Shown here one piece after another: positions 1 through 7,026 of a stretch of 7,275 bases of DNA. Each line of letters opens with the position of its first letter. Position 1 is the stretch's first letter. A program made the position numbers and the translations under genes. Origin of the DNA: Cloacimonetes bacterium TCS60 (GTDB lineage: Bacteria > Cloacimonadota > Cloacimonadia > JGIOTU-2); contig LSCK01000040.1 of NCBI GenBank assembly GCA_001577135.1, forward strand, positions 1 to 7,275, in the 5' to 3' direction. The notes beneath the pieces were generated by a model. That model was not told the DNA's origin, searched no databases, and saw only the letters and a program-made list of their open reading frames with translations.

Positions 1-713
1 CCAGCCTGTCTCATTCCTCCCCCCATTATCTTTCTAAGCTTACGCGCTTTTTTGATAAAGTCACTACTTCCTACCAGCAAAGAACCAACTGGTGCTGATA
101 GCCCTTTGGAGAGACAGAACATTACAGAATCTGCATATTTCGCAATTGCTGCTGCTGAGATCCCTAGATGAGCAGCAGCATTGAAAATTCTAGCCCCATC
201 GAGATGGATAGGAATATCATATTTTTTATGAGAGCTGTTGTAAATATTTTTCATGCTTTCCAGGGAACGGACAACACCAGAGGAAAGCGCATTTTCAAGA
301 GTGATCAAGCCGGTATGGGGAAAATGAATATCTTCTTCTTTGCGTATTCTCTGTTCTATCTCTTCCCGGGTAATAAAATGTTTTTCAGGGGAAATTGTTC
401 TTAGTTGGACAGAAGCTAAAATGGATGAAGCTGCGGCTTCATGCTGTACAATGTGAGAATTTTCTGATAATATGACCTCATCTCCTCTTTCGCAGTGAGT
501 AAAAAGTGCAAGCTGGTTAGCAAAGGTTCCAGAGGGTACCAGAATTGCGGAATCTTTACCTAAGCGAGAGGCTGCCATTTTTTCTAGAAGATTCACAGTA
601 GGGTCTTCTGCAAGCACATCATCCCCCAGCTCTGCCCCAAATATAGCATCTCTCATCTCAGGGGTAGGTTTTGTGACTGTGTCAGAACGAAGATCAATAT
701 ATTCTTTATCCAC
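1..713 (-). CDS. ltaE: Low-specificity L-threonine aldolase, 3' end cut by window edge
   Basis: PLP-dependent fold-type I enzyme that cleaves L-threonine or L-allo-threonine to glycine and acetaldehyde in the cytoplasm. About 238 residues are visible; family members have roughly 340, so about 100 C-terminal residues lie off the left edge. Visible motifs are the N-terminal IDLRSDTVTKPT signature (6-17), GDDVLAEDPTV (30-40), the PLP-phosphate loop PSGTFANQLAL (60-70), a PLP-stacking His at 87, the DGAR motif (172-175) and FCLSKGLSAPVGS (199-211), where Lys203 is the expected Schiff-base lysine. The start is GTG at 713. It is the only start codon between the in-frame TAG of ftsB (723-725) and the signature, and it gives the usual short N-terminus. 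The only purine-rich SD-like stretch (GGAG, 728-731) is about 14 nt upstream, so initiation probably depends on coupling to ftsB, 9 nt upstream. No frameshift is seen. Function is very secure; the exact start is less so. Confidence 0.95.
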   Translation of the reverse strand, partial: MDKEYIDLRSDTVTKPTPEMRDAIFGAELGDDVLAEDPTVNLLEKMAASRLGKDSAILVPSGTFANQLALFTHCERGDEVILSENSHIVQHEAAASSILASVQLRTISPEKHFITREEIEQRIRKEEDIHFPHTGLITLENALSSGVVRSLESMKNIYNSSHKKYDIPIHLDGARIFNAAAHLGISAAAIAKYADSVMFCLSKGLSAPVGSLLVGSSDFIKKARKLRKIMGGGMRQA

Positions 714-722
714 AGCTAAGTG

Positions 723-1028
723 CTATTCTCCATCTTTATTTTCTTCGTCACTAATCCTAATAATAATCTCTCCTTCTTTTGCCATACCAATTTTCCGTGC
801 CTTTTTCTCCATCACATCCGGATCTTGATCTTTTAGTTTTCTCTTCTCAATTTCAAGTTTTCGTCTTTTTTCTTCAAGTTCAGTAATTTTTTGTGATTTC
901 TGTTCCAACTGGATCTTATTTTTTAACACTTTTAAGAAACTATATTTAGAGAAAAATAAAACCCAAATTATAATAGCTATAAAGATGAAAACGAATATTT
1001 TCACCTTTATAGCTTTCTTTTGTCGCAT
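723..1028 (-). CDS. ftsB: FtsB/DivIC-type septum formation initiator
   Basis: Small bitopic membrane protein of the divisome. In known systems FtsB/DivIC pairs with FtsL and FtsQ/DivIB to activate septal peptidoglycan synthesis. The 101-residue length is typical. Layout: a basic cytoplasmic N-terminus (1-10), one transmembrane helix (about 10-27), a charged coiled coil rich in Glu, Lys, Gln and Leu (about 31-68), then the conserved family tail with Pro70, EKKARKIGMAKEGEIIIRI (74-92) and an acidic end. It lies 9 nt downstream of enolase, an eno-ftsB pairing found in many unrelated bacteria. No Shine-Dalgarno is evident before the ATG at 1028, so translational coupling to eno is likely. Sequence identity in this family is low. 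The call rests on architecture, the ARK-GMA-GE tail and the enolase neighbour; DivIC and FtsB cannot be told apart here. Confidence 0.88.
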   Translation of the reverse strand: MRQKKAIKVKIFVFIFIAIIIWVLFFSKYSFLKVLKNKIQLEQKSQKITELEEKRRKLEIEKRKLKDQDPDVMEKKARKIGMAKEGEIIIRISDEENKDGE

Positions 1029-1037
1029 GAAAATTAC

Positions 1038-2336
<1,299 letters not shown>

Positions 2337-2338
<2 letters not shown>

Positions 2339-2654
2339 ATTTTTCCTCTTCTTCGTCTTCTTCTGTTTTTGGCTCTGGCGCTACATCATACTCTACTTCA
2401 ACTCCATCAACATAAACAAACTTAGGTTTTCTGGGATAATCTTTCTTTTTAATTTTATCGGAATCATCCTCTTCTTCGCGTCTCCAAACTTCCCATCTGT
2501 CATCGCTACCATCAACACAAAAAGTTGATTTTTTGTTTTTGAAATTATCAATTATAAATTGTACTTCTTTGAGTGTGCCAATTTTTGTAACGGGAACACA
2601 AAACTCTTCTGCTTTATACAGATATTTATCCTTACTCTTTTTCTTTTTTGCCAT
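2337..2654 (-). CDS. Small highly charged protein of unknown function between gmhA and eno
   Basis: I do not recognise this 105-residue protein and assign no function. It has a lysine-rich N-terminus (KKKKSKDK, 3-10), a central part with mixed hydrophobic and polar residues (about 11-58) including Cys19, Cys46 and a DDRWEVWRR stretch (51-59), a second charged zone of acidic then basic residues (60-78), a short KFVYVDGVEVEYDV segment that looks like beta-strands (78-91), and a very acidic tail (EEDEEEEK, 98-105). There is no signal peptide or membrane helix, so it is likely cytoplasmic. Translation looks real: a good AGGAG site (2660-2664) sits 5 nt before the ATG, the gene is packed 16 nt after gmhA and 12 nt before eno, and codon use resembles its neighbours. 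The charged ends could suggest nucleic-acid or ribosome contact, but that is speculation. Confidence 0.8.
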
Positions 2655-2658
2655 TATT

Positions 2659-2664
2659 ACTCCT
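2659..2664 (-). promoter_or_regulatory. Strong ribosome binding site of the small unknown gene
   Basis: AGGAGT on the minus strand, with 4-5 nt to the ATG at 2654. It is clearly stronger than the sites of gmhA, rodA or yifB and supports the chosen start and the reality of the unknown gene. Confidence 0.75.
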
Positions 2665-2670
2665 ATTCTT

Positions 2671-3249
2671 TTATTTTTCTTTAAAGTAGAACTTTTCTAC
2701 AAGCAAGCAAAGCAAGTGCCCTACGGTAATGTGGGCTTCTTGAATGCGAGCAGTATTATAATTTGAAACTATTATTGATTTGTCAACAATATTTTTTATT
2801 TTTCCACCATCTTGTCCTGTTAAAAGTAAAGTATCGATATTTTTCGCCTGGGCAGTTTCTACAGCTTTAAACACATTCATGGAATTCCCACTCGTGCTGA
2901 TACCAATTAAATAATCCCCTTCTTCTCCCAATCCTTCAATCTGTCTGGAGAATATTTCCTCATAACCATAGTCATTTGCAGCGGCTGTAATCAAGGAGGA
3001 ATTAGTAGTTAAAGCAATTGCTGCTAATGATTTTCTGTTGAAATCACTTCTGAATCTTACCACAAATTCTGTAGCAAGATGCTGAGCATCGGCAGCACTT
3101 CCACCGTTCCCGCAGAAAATAAGTTTCTTCTTATTTTTAAGAGATTTGGACATTGCCTCTGCTATTTCAATCAAATCTGAATCTAATTTTTGCAGAGAAC
3201 GGATAGTACTTATATGGTCATTCAAAATTTGCTTTATTGCTTCTTTCAT
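2671..3249 (-). CDS. gmhA: Phosphoheptose isomerase, sedoheptulose-7-phosphate isomerase (SIS domain)
   Basis: Cytoplasmic isomerase converting D-sedoheptulose 7-phosphate to D-glycero-D-manno-heptose 7-phosphate, the first step toward the heptose of lipopolysaccharide core or other surface glycans. At 192 residues it has normal family length. The single SIS domain shows FCGNGGSAADAQHLATEFVVRF (45-66), TTNSSLITAAANDYGYEEIFSRQ (81-103), GISTSGNSMNV (116-126) and IQEAHITVGHLLCLLVE (169-185). By comparison with characterised GmhA enzymes the zinc or catalytic residues are His57, Glu61, Gln170 and His178, all present. The start at 3249 has only a weak GGA about 7 nt upstream, and its ATG overlaps the stop of a possible 16-codon leader ORF (ATGA). 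Other SIS isomerases such as DiaA are a less likely alternative because the full zinc set is conserved. The other heptose genes are not in the window. Confidence 0.93.
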   Translation of the reverse strand: MKEAIKQILNDHISTIRSLQKLDSDLIEIAEAMSKSLKNKKKLIFCGNGGSAADAQHLATEFVVRFRSDFNRKSLAAIALTTNSSLITAAANDYGYEEIFSRQIEGLGEEGDYLIGISTSGNSMNVFKAVETAQAKNIDTLLLTGQDGGKIKNIVDKSIIVSNYNTARIQEAHITVGHLLCLLVEKFYFKEK

Positions 3250-3296
3250 AATTTAATCCAAAATTCTAATTTATTGTTTTTTAAATCAAGCTTCAT
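3246..3296 (-). other. Possible 16-codon leader ORF overlapping the gmhA start
   Basis: The 58-nt gap between rodA and gmhA contains an ATG (3296) opening a short ORF that encodes MKLDLKNNKLEFWIKL. It ends in a TGA sharing the ATGA overlap with the gmhA start. This geometry is typical of translational coupling, and gmhA itself has a weak Shine-Dalgarno. The mini-ORF also lacks a good ribosome site (AATAGATAATT before its ATG), so it may be chance. Without conservation data it should not be treated as a confirmed gene. Confidence 0.25.
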
Positions 3297-3307
3297 AATT
3301 ATCTATT

Positions 3308-4537
3308 TTAACTGTAGATGAAACTTCTTTCCTTTTCAAACTTTGCTATGAGAGCAATAGTGGCAGTATTTGCAATAAGATTACTTCCCCCATAGCTTAT
3401 AAAAGGTAAGGGTATACCCACCACAGGTATTATTCCAATATTCATACCAATGTTAACAAATACCTGGAAAGCAAGATACGTTAAGATGCCGATGATTATT
3501 ATTTTATTAGATCGAACTCGGGTCTTCTTGGCGATTACAACAATTCTGTAAAACAGGAGTAAAAACAGCGTAATTAGAACCATGCAACCGATAAAGCCGA
3601 GTTCTTCGCCGATTACTGAAAAAATAAAATCCGTATGCTGAGCTGGAAGATATTCCAGGTTTTTTTGCGTACCTTCTAAAAGACCTTTGCCAAATATCCT
3701 ACCTGAACCAACAGCAATTTTCGCCTGTATAATCTGATATCCACTCCCTAGCATATCTCGCGCAGGATTAAGAAAAGTAAGGATTCTTTCTTGTTGATAA
3801 AGACGCAATCGACTCCAAAAATAGGGTGCTAAAAATGAAATAAAGGCATTAATGCTCACTACGATACCTCCCCTCAACAAATCCATCTTATTCATGAACA
3901 AAATCAAGATCAAGAGCAGATCAAAGAGCACCCACAAAACCGGTGAAAATCCTACAATGATACTGATCAAAGGGCTGATTACAATAAATATCGTCACCAA
4001 ACTAATATCCGCGAAGTATAACATGGGAAGTAATAGAACTAGAAATATGAGGGAACTGCCCAGATCGGGCTCAATAAGTACAAGTAGAGTTGGGATGAGA
4101 ACAATTATGAACGCAAAAATAAATTTTGTAAGTTTAGAAATATCCTCTTTACTAATTATTTTTGCTATAAACAAAATAACGAATATTTTAGCGATTTCTG
4201 ATGGCTGCACATTTGCTCCTCCCAGACGGATCCAGCGATGTACTCCATCTGTAGCGGGAAGAAATAAAACCAGTATCAAGAGCAAAATAGACAATATATA
4301 ACCGGGAAAAGCAATAACTTCTATAAAGATGTCTGGTATGTAGATAATGAGAACAAAAAGGAGTATAGCAACAACGGCCCATGCCAGCTGCTTCAGATAA
4401 TAATCTTTCACCTCTATTCTCTCGCCAAACTTATGAACAGATGCACTGTAAATAGCAATATTGCCAAAAACAACCAAAAACAGGAGAAGAGCAACCAGAA
4501 ACCAATCAATGCTCTTATTTTTTGTTAATGGCGTCAT
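3308..4537 (-). CDS. rodA: RodA, SEDS-family peptidoglycan glycosyltransferase of the elongasome
   Basis: Polytopic inner-membrane enzyme that polymerises lipid II into glycan strands during lateral wall growth, working with a class B PBP (PBP2) and the MreB/MreC system. At 409 residues it is longer than E. coli RodA (about 370). SEDS hallmarks in order: IYSAS (29-33), GVHRWIRLGG with Trp102 (98-107), QPSEIAK (111-117), EPDLGSSLIF (156-165), QQERILTFLNPARDMLGSGYQIIQ split over 248-271, GSGRIFGKGLLEGTQ (277-291), LPAQHTDFIF with the essential-type Asp303 (297-306), and the C-terminal NIGMNIGIIPVVGIPLPFISYGGS block (362-385). The HTDFIF form and GTQ motif favour RodA over FtsW. About 35-40 extra hydrophobic residues lie between DLGSS and QQER, probably one or two added helices. 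It starts 3 nt after the yifB stop with no good Shine-Dalgarno, so coupling is likely. No PBP2 or Mre gene is visible. Confidence 0.95.
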   Translation of the reverse strand: MTPLTKNKSIDWFLVALLLFLVVFGNIAIYSASVHKFGERIEVKDYYLKQLAWAVVAILLFVLIIYIPDIFIEVIAFPGYILSILLLILVLFLPATDGVHRWIRLGGANVQPSEIAKIFVILFIAKIISKEDISKLTKFIFAFIIVLIPTLLVLIEPDLGSSLIFLVLLLPMLYFADISLVTIFIVISPLISIIVGFSPVLWVLFDLLLILILFMNKMDLLRGGIVVSINAFISFLAPYFWSRLRLYQQERILTFLNPARDMLGSGYQIIQAKIAVGSGRIFGKGLLEGTQKNLEYLPAQHTDFIFSVIGEELGFIGCMVLITLFLLLFYRIVVIAKKTRVRSNKIIIIGILTYLAFQVFVNIGMNIGIIPVVGIPLPFISYGGSNLIANTATIALIAKFEKERSFIYS

Positions 4538-4540
4538 CTG

Positions 4541-6085
4541 TTATAACCAATATTTTCGATCCAGGCTTCGATATTGTACTGCTTCGCTTATGTGCTCTGG
4601 GAGTATATTTTCCTGATTATCCAGGTCAGCGATAGTTCGAGCGACTTTTATAATTCTATCGTAGGCACGGGCGGAAAGCCCCAATTTTTCAATAGCTATC
4701 TTTAGTAATTGTTTACTTTCCTCTCCTATGTTACAATAGTGTCGCAGGTGTTTTGAGACCATACCGGCATTAGAATATATATCAGTTACTTCGTCAAATC
4801 TCTTCAGCTGAACTTTTTTTGCCTTATTAATTCTATCTCTAATTTCATTTGTTCTTTCTCCTTTTGGGTCTGTGGAGAGTTCTTTATATTTTACTGCTGG
4901 TACTTCGACATGAATATCGATCCTATCCAAAAGCGGACCTGATATTTTGGAGACATATCTCTGTATCATGGATGTCGTACAGGTACATTTGTGCCCTGGA
5001 ACATCGCTGCCAAAATAACCACATGGGCAGGGGTTCATCGATGCTATTAACATAAAATTAGCTGGAAAAGTAAGAGATTGTGCTGCACGTGAGATTGTAA
5101 CAACTCCATCTTCAATTGGTTGTCGCATAACTTCCAAAACACTCTTTTTGAATTCGGGTAATTCATCTAAAAACAAAACTCCATTATGAGCCAATGAAAC
5201 TTCCCCGGGTTTGGGGTAACTCCCTCCACCGATAAGAGCAACATCACTGATTGTATGGTGAGGTGAGCGGAAAGGACGTTGGGAAACCAGAGAAGAATCA
5301 GCTTTCAATTTACCGGAAACTGAATGAATTTTTGTAGTAGTAAGTGCTTCTTCCAGAGTCATTTCGGGTAAAATTCCAGGTACTCTTCTGGCTAACATAG
5401 TTTTGCCAGAACCAGGTGGACCAATTAGGAGAATATTATGCCCTCCTGCAGCTGCTACCTCCAGGGCTCGTTTCACATTATACTGACCTTTAACATCAAA
5501 AAAATCCAAAATGGATCTGTTCGTGTGTTTAAAAACTTCTGATAAGCTTACTTGAGTCGGTTTTAAATCAACTATTCCTTCCAAAAAACCAATACATTCT
5601 CTCATGTCGGAAACACCATACACGTCGATGCCATCGACAACAGCGGCTTCTTTTGCGTTCTCCTCAGGTACTAAAATCCCTTTTAAGCCTTCTTTTCTGG
5701 CGGCAACCGTGATAGGCAGAATACCTTTGATCGGTCTTACATCACCACCCAAAGATAATTCTCCAACTAACCCAAACTCATTCAATTTCGTGGGATTTAT
5801 TTTTTGCAGAGAAGTAAGAATACCAATAGCAATAGGTAAATCAAAGCCCACTCCCTCCTTTTTAACATCAGCTGGAGCCAGATTAACAGTGTATGCTCTT
5901 GCTGGAAATCCATAATTAGTGTTCCGCATGGCAGGTATCACCCTATCTTTACTCTCCTTTACTGAGTTGGTTGGTAATCCAACGATTGAGAAAAAAGGCT
6001 GGTTTTGTTTTTTAGTATCTGTTTCAACTAATATCGGAATTGCATCGATTCCTAATATTGTAAATGATTTGATTTTGGTAAACAT
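4541..6085 (-). CDS. comM: YifB/ComM family Mg-chelatase-like AAA+ ATPase
   Basis: Cytoplasmic AAA+ protein of the YifB family. The characterised member ComM is a hexameric helicase promoting branch migration during natural transformation. At 514 residues it is full length. Order: an N-terminal ChlI-like/Lon-protease-like fold domain (about 1-170) with the conserved FSIVGLPTNSVKESKDRV (32-49), NLAPADVKKEGVGFDLPIA (68-86) and GELSLGGDVRPIKG (108-121); an AAA+ core with Walker A GPPGSGKT (222-229), RPFRSPHHTISDVALIGGG (270-288) and Walker B GVLFLDEL (302-309); a cysteine cluster MNPCPCGYFG...CTC (Cys353, 355, 367, 369), probably zinc binding; SGPLLDRIDIHVEV (382-395); and a C-terminal helical lid with GLSARAYDRIIKVARTIADL (469-488). 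The ATG at 6085 is the only start before an in-frame stop upstream, and no good Shine-Dalgarno precedes it. It is the first gene of the dense cluster. No other competence genes are visible, so a role in DNA uptake is inferred from family only. Confidence 0.95.
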   Translation of the reverse strand: MFTKIKSFTILGIDAIPILVETDTKKQNQPFFSIVGLPTNSVKESKDRVIPAMRNTNYGFPARAYTVNLAPADVKKEGVGFDLPIAIGILTSLQKINPTKLNEFGLVGELSLGGDVRPIKGILPITVAARKEGLKGILVPEENAKEAAVVDGIDVYGVSDMRECIGFLEGIVDLKPTQVSLSEVFKHTNRSILDFFDVKGQYNVKRALEVAAAGGHNILLIGPPGSGKTMLARRVPGILPEMTLEEALTTTKIHSVSGKLKADSSLVSQRPFRSPHHTISDVALIGGGSYPKPGEVSLAHNGVLFLDELPEFKKSVLEVMRQPIEDGVVTISRAAQSLTFPANFMLIASMNPCPCGYFGSDVPGHKCTCTTSMIQRYVSKISGPLLDRIDIHVEVPAVKYKELSTDPKGERTNEIRDRINKAKKVQLKRFDEVTDIYSNAGMVSKHLRHYCNIGEESKQLLKIAIEKLGLSARAYDRIIKVARTIADLDNQENILPEHISEAVQYRSLDRKYWL

Positions 6086-6203
6086 AATATTTTTCGCAAA
6101 CCTGTAATTAAATCAGCTGCCGGAATGGTAAATTTACAGCGTATTTTTAATGTTAGATTTGCCCCCTTTCATTATTGTTATGGAATAACTAAGTAATACA
6201 GGA
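6086..6203. other. 118-nt gap between the diiron gene and yifB
   Basis: This is the only sizeable gap in the minus-strand series apart from the 58-nt one, so a promoter for the yifB-ltaE cluster would be expected here. I see no convincing -35/-10 pair. It contains a perfect 10-bp palindrome GTAAATTTAC (6128-6137) and a short hairpin, GTTAT-TCC-ATAAC on the minus strand just after the diiron stop. The hairpin has no following U-run and is too weak for an intrinsic terminator. Whether the diiron gene is cotranscribed with yifB is open. Confidence 0.4.
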
Positions 6204-6710
6204 TTATGGACCAACATGCATTAAATCGGACCAACCATCTTCCATCTCTTTTAATCTTTCAACATTTTTCAACTCGATATCGATGAGCTGGTAATGCCCT
6301 ATCTCCATAAGTGCAAAGTATTCTAATATATTTTTAATTTTTGAATCATTGGTGAAATGTTCAGCAAAAGATTTATAAAATTCTGAAGCAGCTTTTTCAG
6401 CTTCTTTGGCTTTTTCAAGAACCCGTACAATTTCTTCTAAGGGAAATTCTGTATCCTCAATCTCAACTTCGGGTAACGGTACAGGTGATTTTTCAGGAAT
6501 CTCTATCTCCTCATCAGGAAACTCTTTTTCAAATAATTTTTGCACGTAATTTTTATGTTTCTCTTCTTCGGTTGCCAAAAAAGCTAATTTATCAGAAATA
6601 AGTGCATTGTCAATATTATCAGATAGAATAGAGTAAAGCTCCTTACTATCCAGCTCACTTTTGATAGCACTGAGCATAATATCTTTCTTGCTAAAATTAT
6701 CCAGATTCAT
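6204..6710 (-). CDS. Rubrerythrin-like ferritin-family diiron protein
   Basis: Predicted four-helix-bundle diiron protein of the ferritin-like/rubrerythrin superfamily, a group often reducing peroxide in anaerobes. At 168 residues it has no rubredoxin [Fe(SCys)4] domain; the protein contains no cysteine at all. Candidate iron ligands fall in four helices in the expected order: Glu19 (AIKSELDSKELY), Glu49 or Glu50 with His52 (ATEEEKHKNYV), Glu104 (AKEAEKAASEFY) and Glu136 with His139 (LMEIGHYQLIDIE). The helix pairs are joined by an unusually acidic, proline-rich linker (about 62-93). The C-terminus ends in DGWSDLMHVGP. The start at 6710 has a good AAAGGAG site (6715-6721). An electron donor is not apparent here. 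It could be an iron-binding protein of another ferritin-like subgroup, so I give no symbol. It is divergent from a DUF2089 gene. Confidence 0.8.
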   Translation of the reverse strand: MNLDNFSKKDIMLSAIKSELDSKELYSILSDNIDNALISDKLAFLATEEEKHKNYVQKLFEKEFPDEEIEIPEKSPVPLPEVEIEDTEFPLEEIVRVLEKAKEAEKAASEFYKSFAEHFTNDSKIKNILEYFALMEIGHYQLIDIELKNVERLKEMEDGWSDLMHVGP

Positions 6711-6734
6711 TTTGCTCCTTTCTCAATTTGACCT

Positions 6735-6762
6735 TATCTAATATTACTGCTAACTTTCTCAA
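6735..6762 (-). promoter_or_regulatory. Candidate promoter of the rubrerythrin-like gene
   Basis: On the minus strand TTGAGA (6757-6762, 5 of 6 to TTGACA) is followed after 16 nt by TAGATA (6735-6740, a poor -10). This would start transcription near 6728 and leave a short leader carrying the AAAGGAG site. A perfect palindrome AATAATTATT (6761-6770) overlaps the -35 and could be an operator. The match is modest. Confidence 0.3.
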
Positions 6763-6950
6763 TAATTATTCATATCTGTCAATAATATTTTAAACAAATT
6801 TCATTTGCTCATTTTTACTCCTCGTTTCAGATGGGTTATGCTTAGTTTATTTCTTATGAATAGGACTAAATTTAACTGTATCTTTACTTAAGCTACAACC
6901 ATACTCGTCTATTTACCACCAGCTTGTTATTTATATTTTTAACTTTTCTG

Positions 6951-6967
6951 TTGATTATATTAATCAA
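6951..6967. repeat. 17-bp inverted repeat, candidate operator
   Basis: TTGATTA-TAT-TAATCAA has perfect 7-bp arms around a 3-nt centre. It lies 4 nt upstream of a TTGACA -35 box in front of the DUF2089 gene. The size and symmetry fit a dimeric helix-turn-helix regulator binding site, and the location suits an activator or an autoregulator. The region is AT-rich, which raises the chance of accidental symmetry. The protein that would bind is unknown. Confidence 0.45.
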
Positions 6968-6971
6968 TTAC

Positions 6972-7019
6972 TTGACATTTTTTATTTTTTATGATTTTTA
7001 TGGTAAAATTTTAAAGGAG
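6972..7019 (+). promoter_or_regulatory. Candidate promoter and ribosome binding site of the DUF2089 gene
   Basis: A perfect TTGACA (6972-6977) is followed by an AT-rich spacer and a weak -10: TTTTAT at 6996-7001 with 18-nt spacing, or TATGGT at 6999-7004 with 21-nt spacing. A strong AAAGGAG (7013-7019) lies 7 nt before the ATG at 7027, giving a very short leader. The ribosome site is secure. The -35 is good but the -10 is ambiguous. Confidence 0.5.
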
Positions 7020-7026
7020 TGGTTTA

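Larger units (their letters stand above)
6711..7026. other. Divergent AT-rich intergenic region of 316 nt
   Basis: This gap separates the minus-strand diiron gene from the plus-strand DUF2089 gene. It holds a candidate promoter and AATAATTATT palindrome on the diiron side. In the middle, on the minus strand, is an orphan Shine-Dalgarno (6818-6823) followed by two overlapping minimal ORFs. On the DUF2089 side are a 17-bp inverted repeat (6951-6967), a TTGACA box and a strong ribosome site. The stretch from about 6830 to 6945 shows nothing I can identify. No RNA gene or terminator is evident. Confidence 0.6.

Noticed and set aside
168..404. Plus-strand open frame of 78 codons near the left edge
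   Set aside because: It is antisense to the threonine aldolase, which is continuous and well conserved on the minus strand.
3852..4301. Open frame of 149 codons on the plus strand
   Set aside because: It lies wholly antisense to rodA, whose frame carries all SEDS motifs. The antisense product has no recognisable features and no ribosome site.
6134..6172. Mini-ORF on the minus strand encoding MKGGKSNIKNTL between the diiron gene and yifB
   Set aside because: No Shine-Dalgarno, no coupling to the next gene, and its length is expected by chance.
6184..6203. Short hairpin GTTAT-TCC-ATAAC after the diiron gene as a terminator
   Set aside because: The stem is only 5 bp and AT-rich, and no U-run follows, so it does not meet the form of an intrinsic terminator.
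6777..6782. Perfect TTGACA on the minus strand upstream of the diiron gene
   Set aside because: No acceptable -10 lies 16-18 nt downstream (the positions read AGAAAG or similar), so TTGAGA at 6757-6762 was preferred as the weak candidate.
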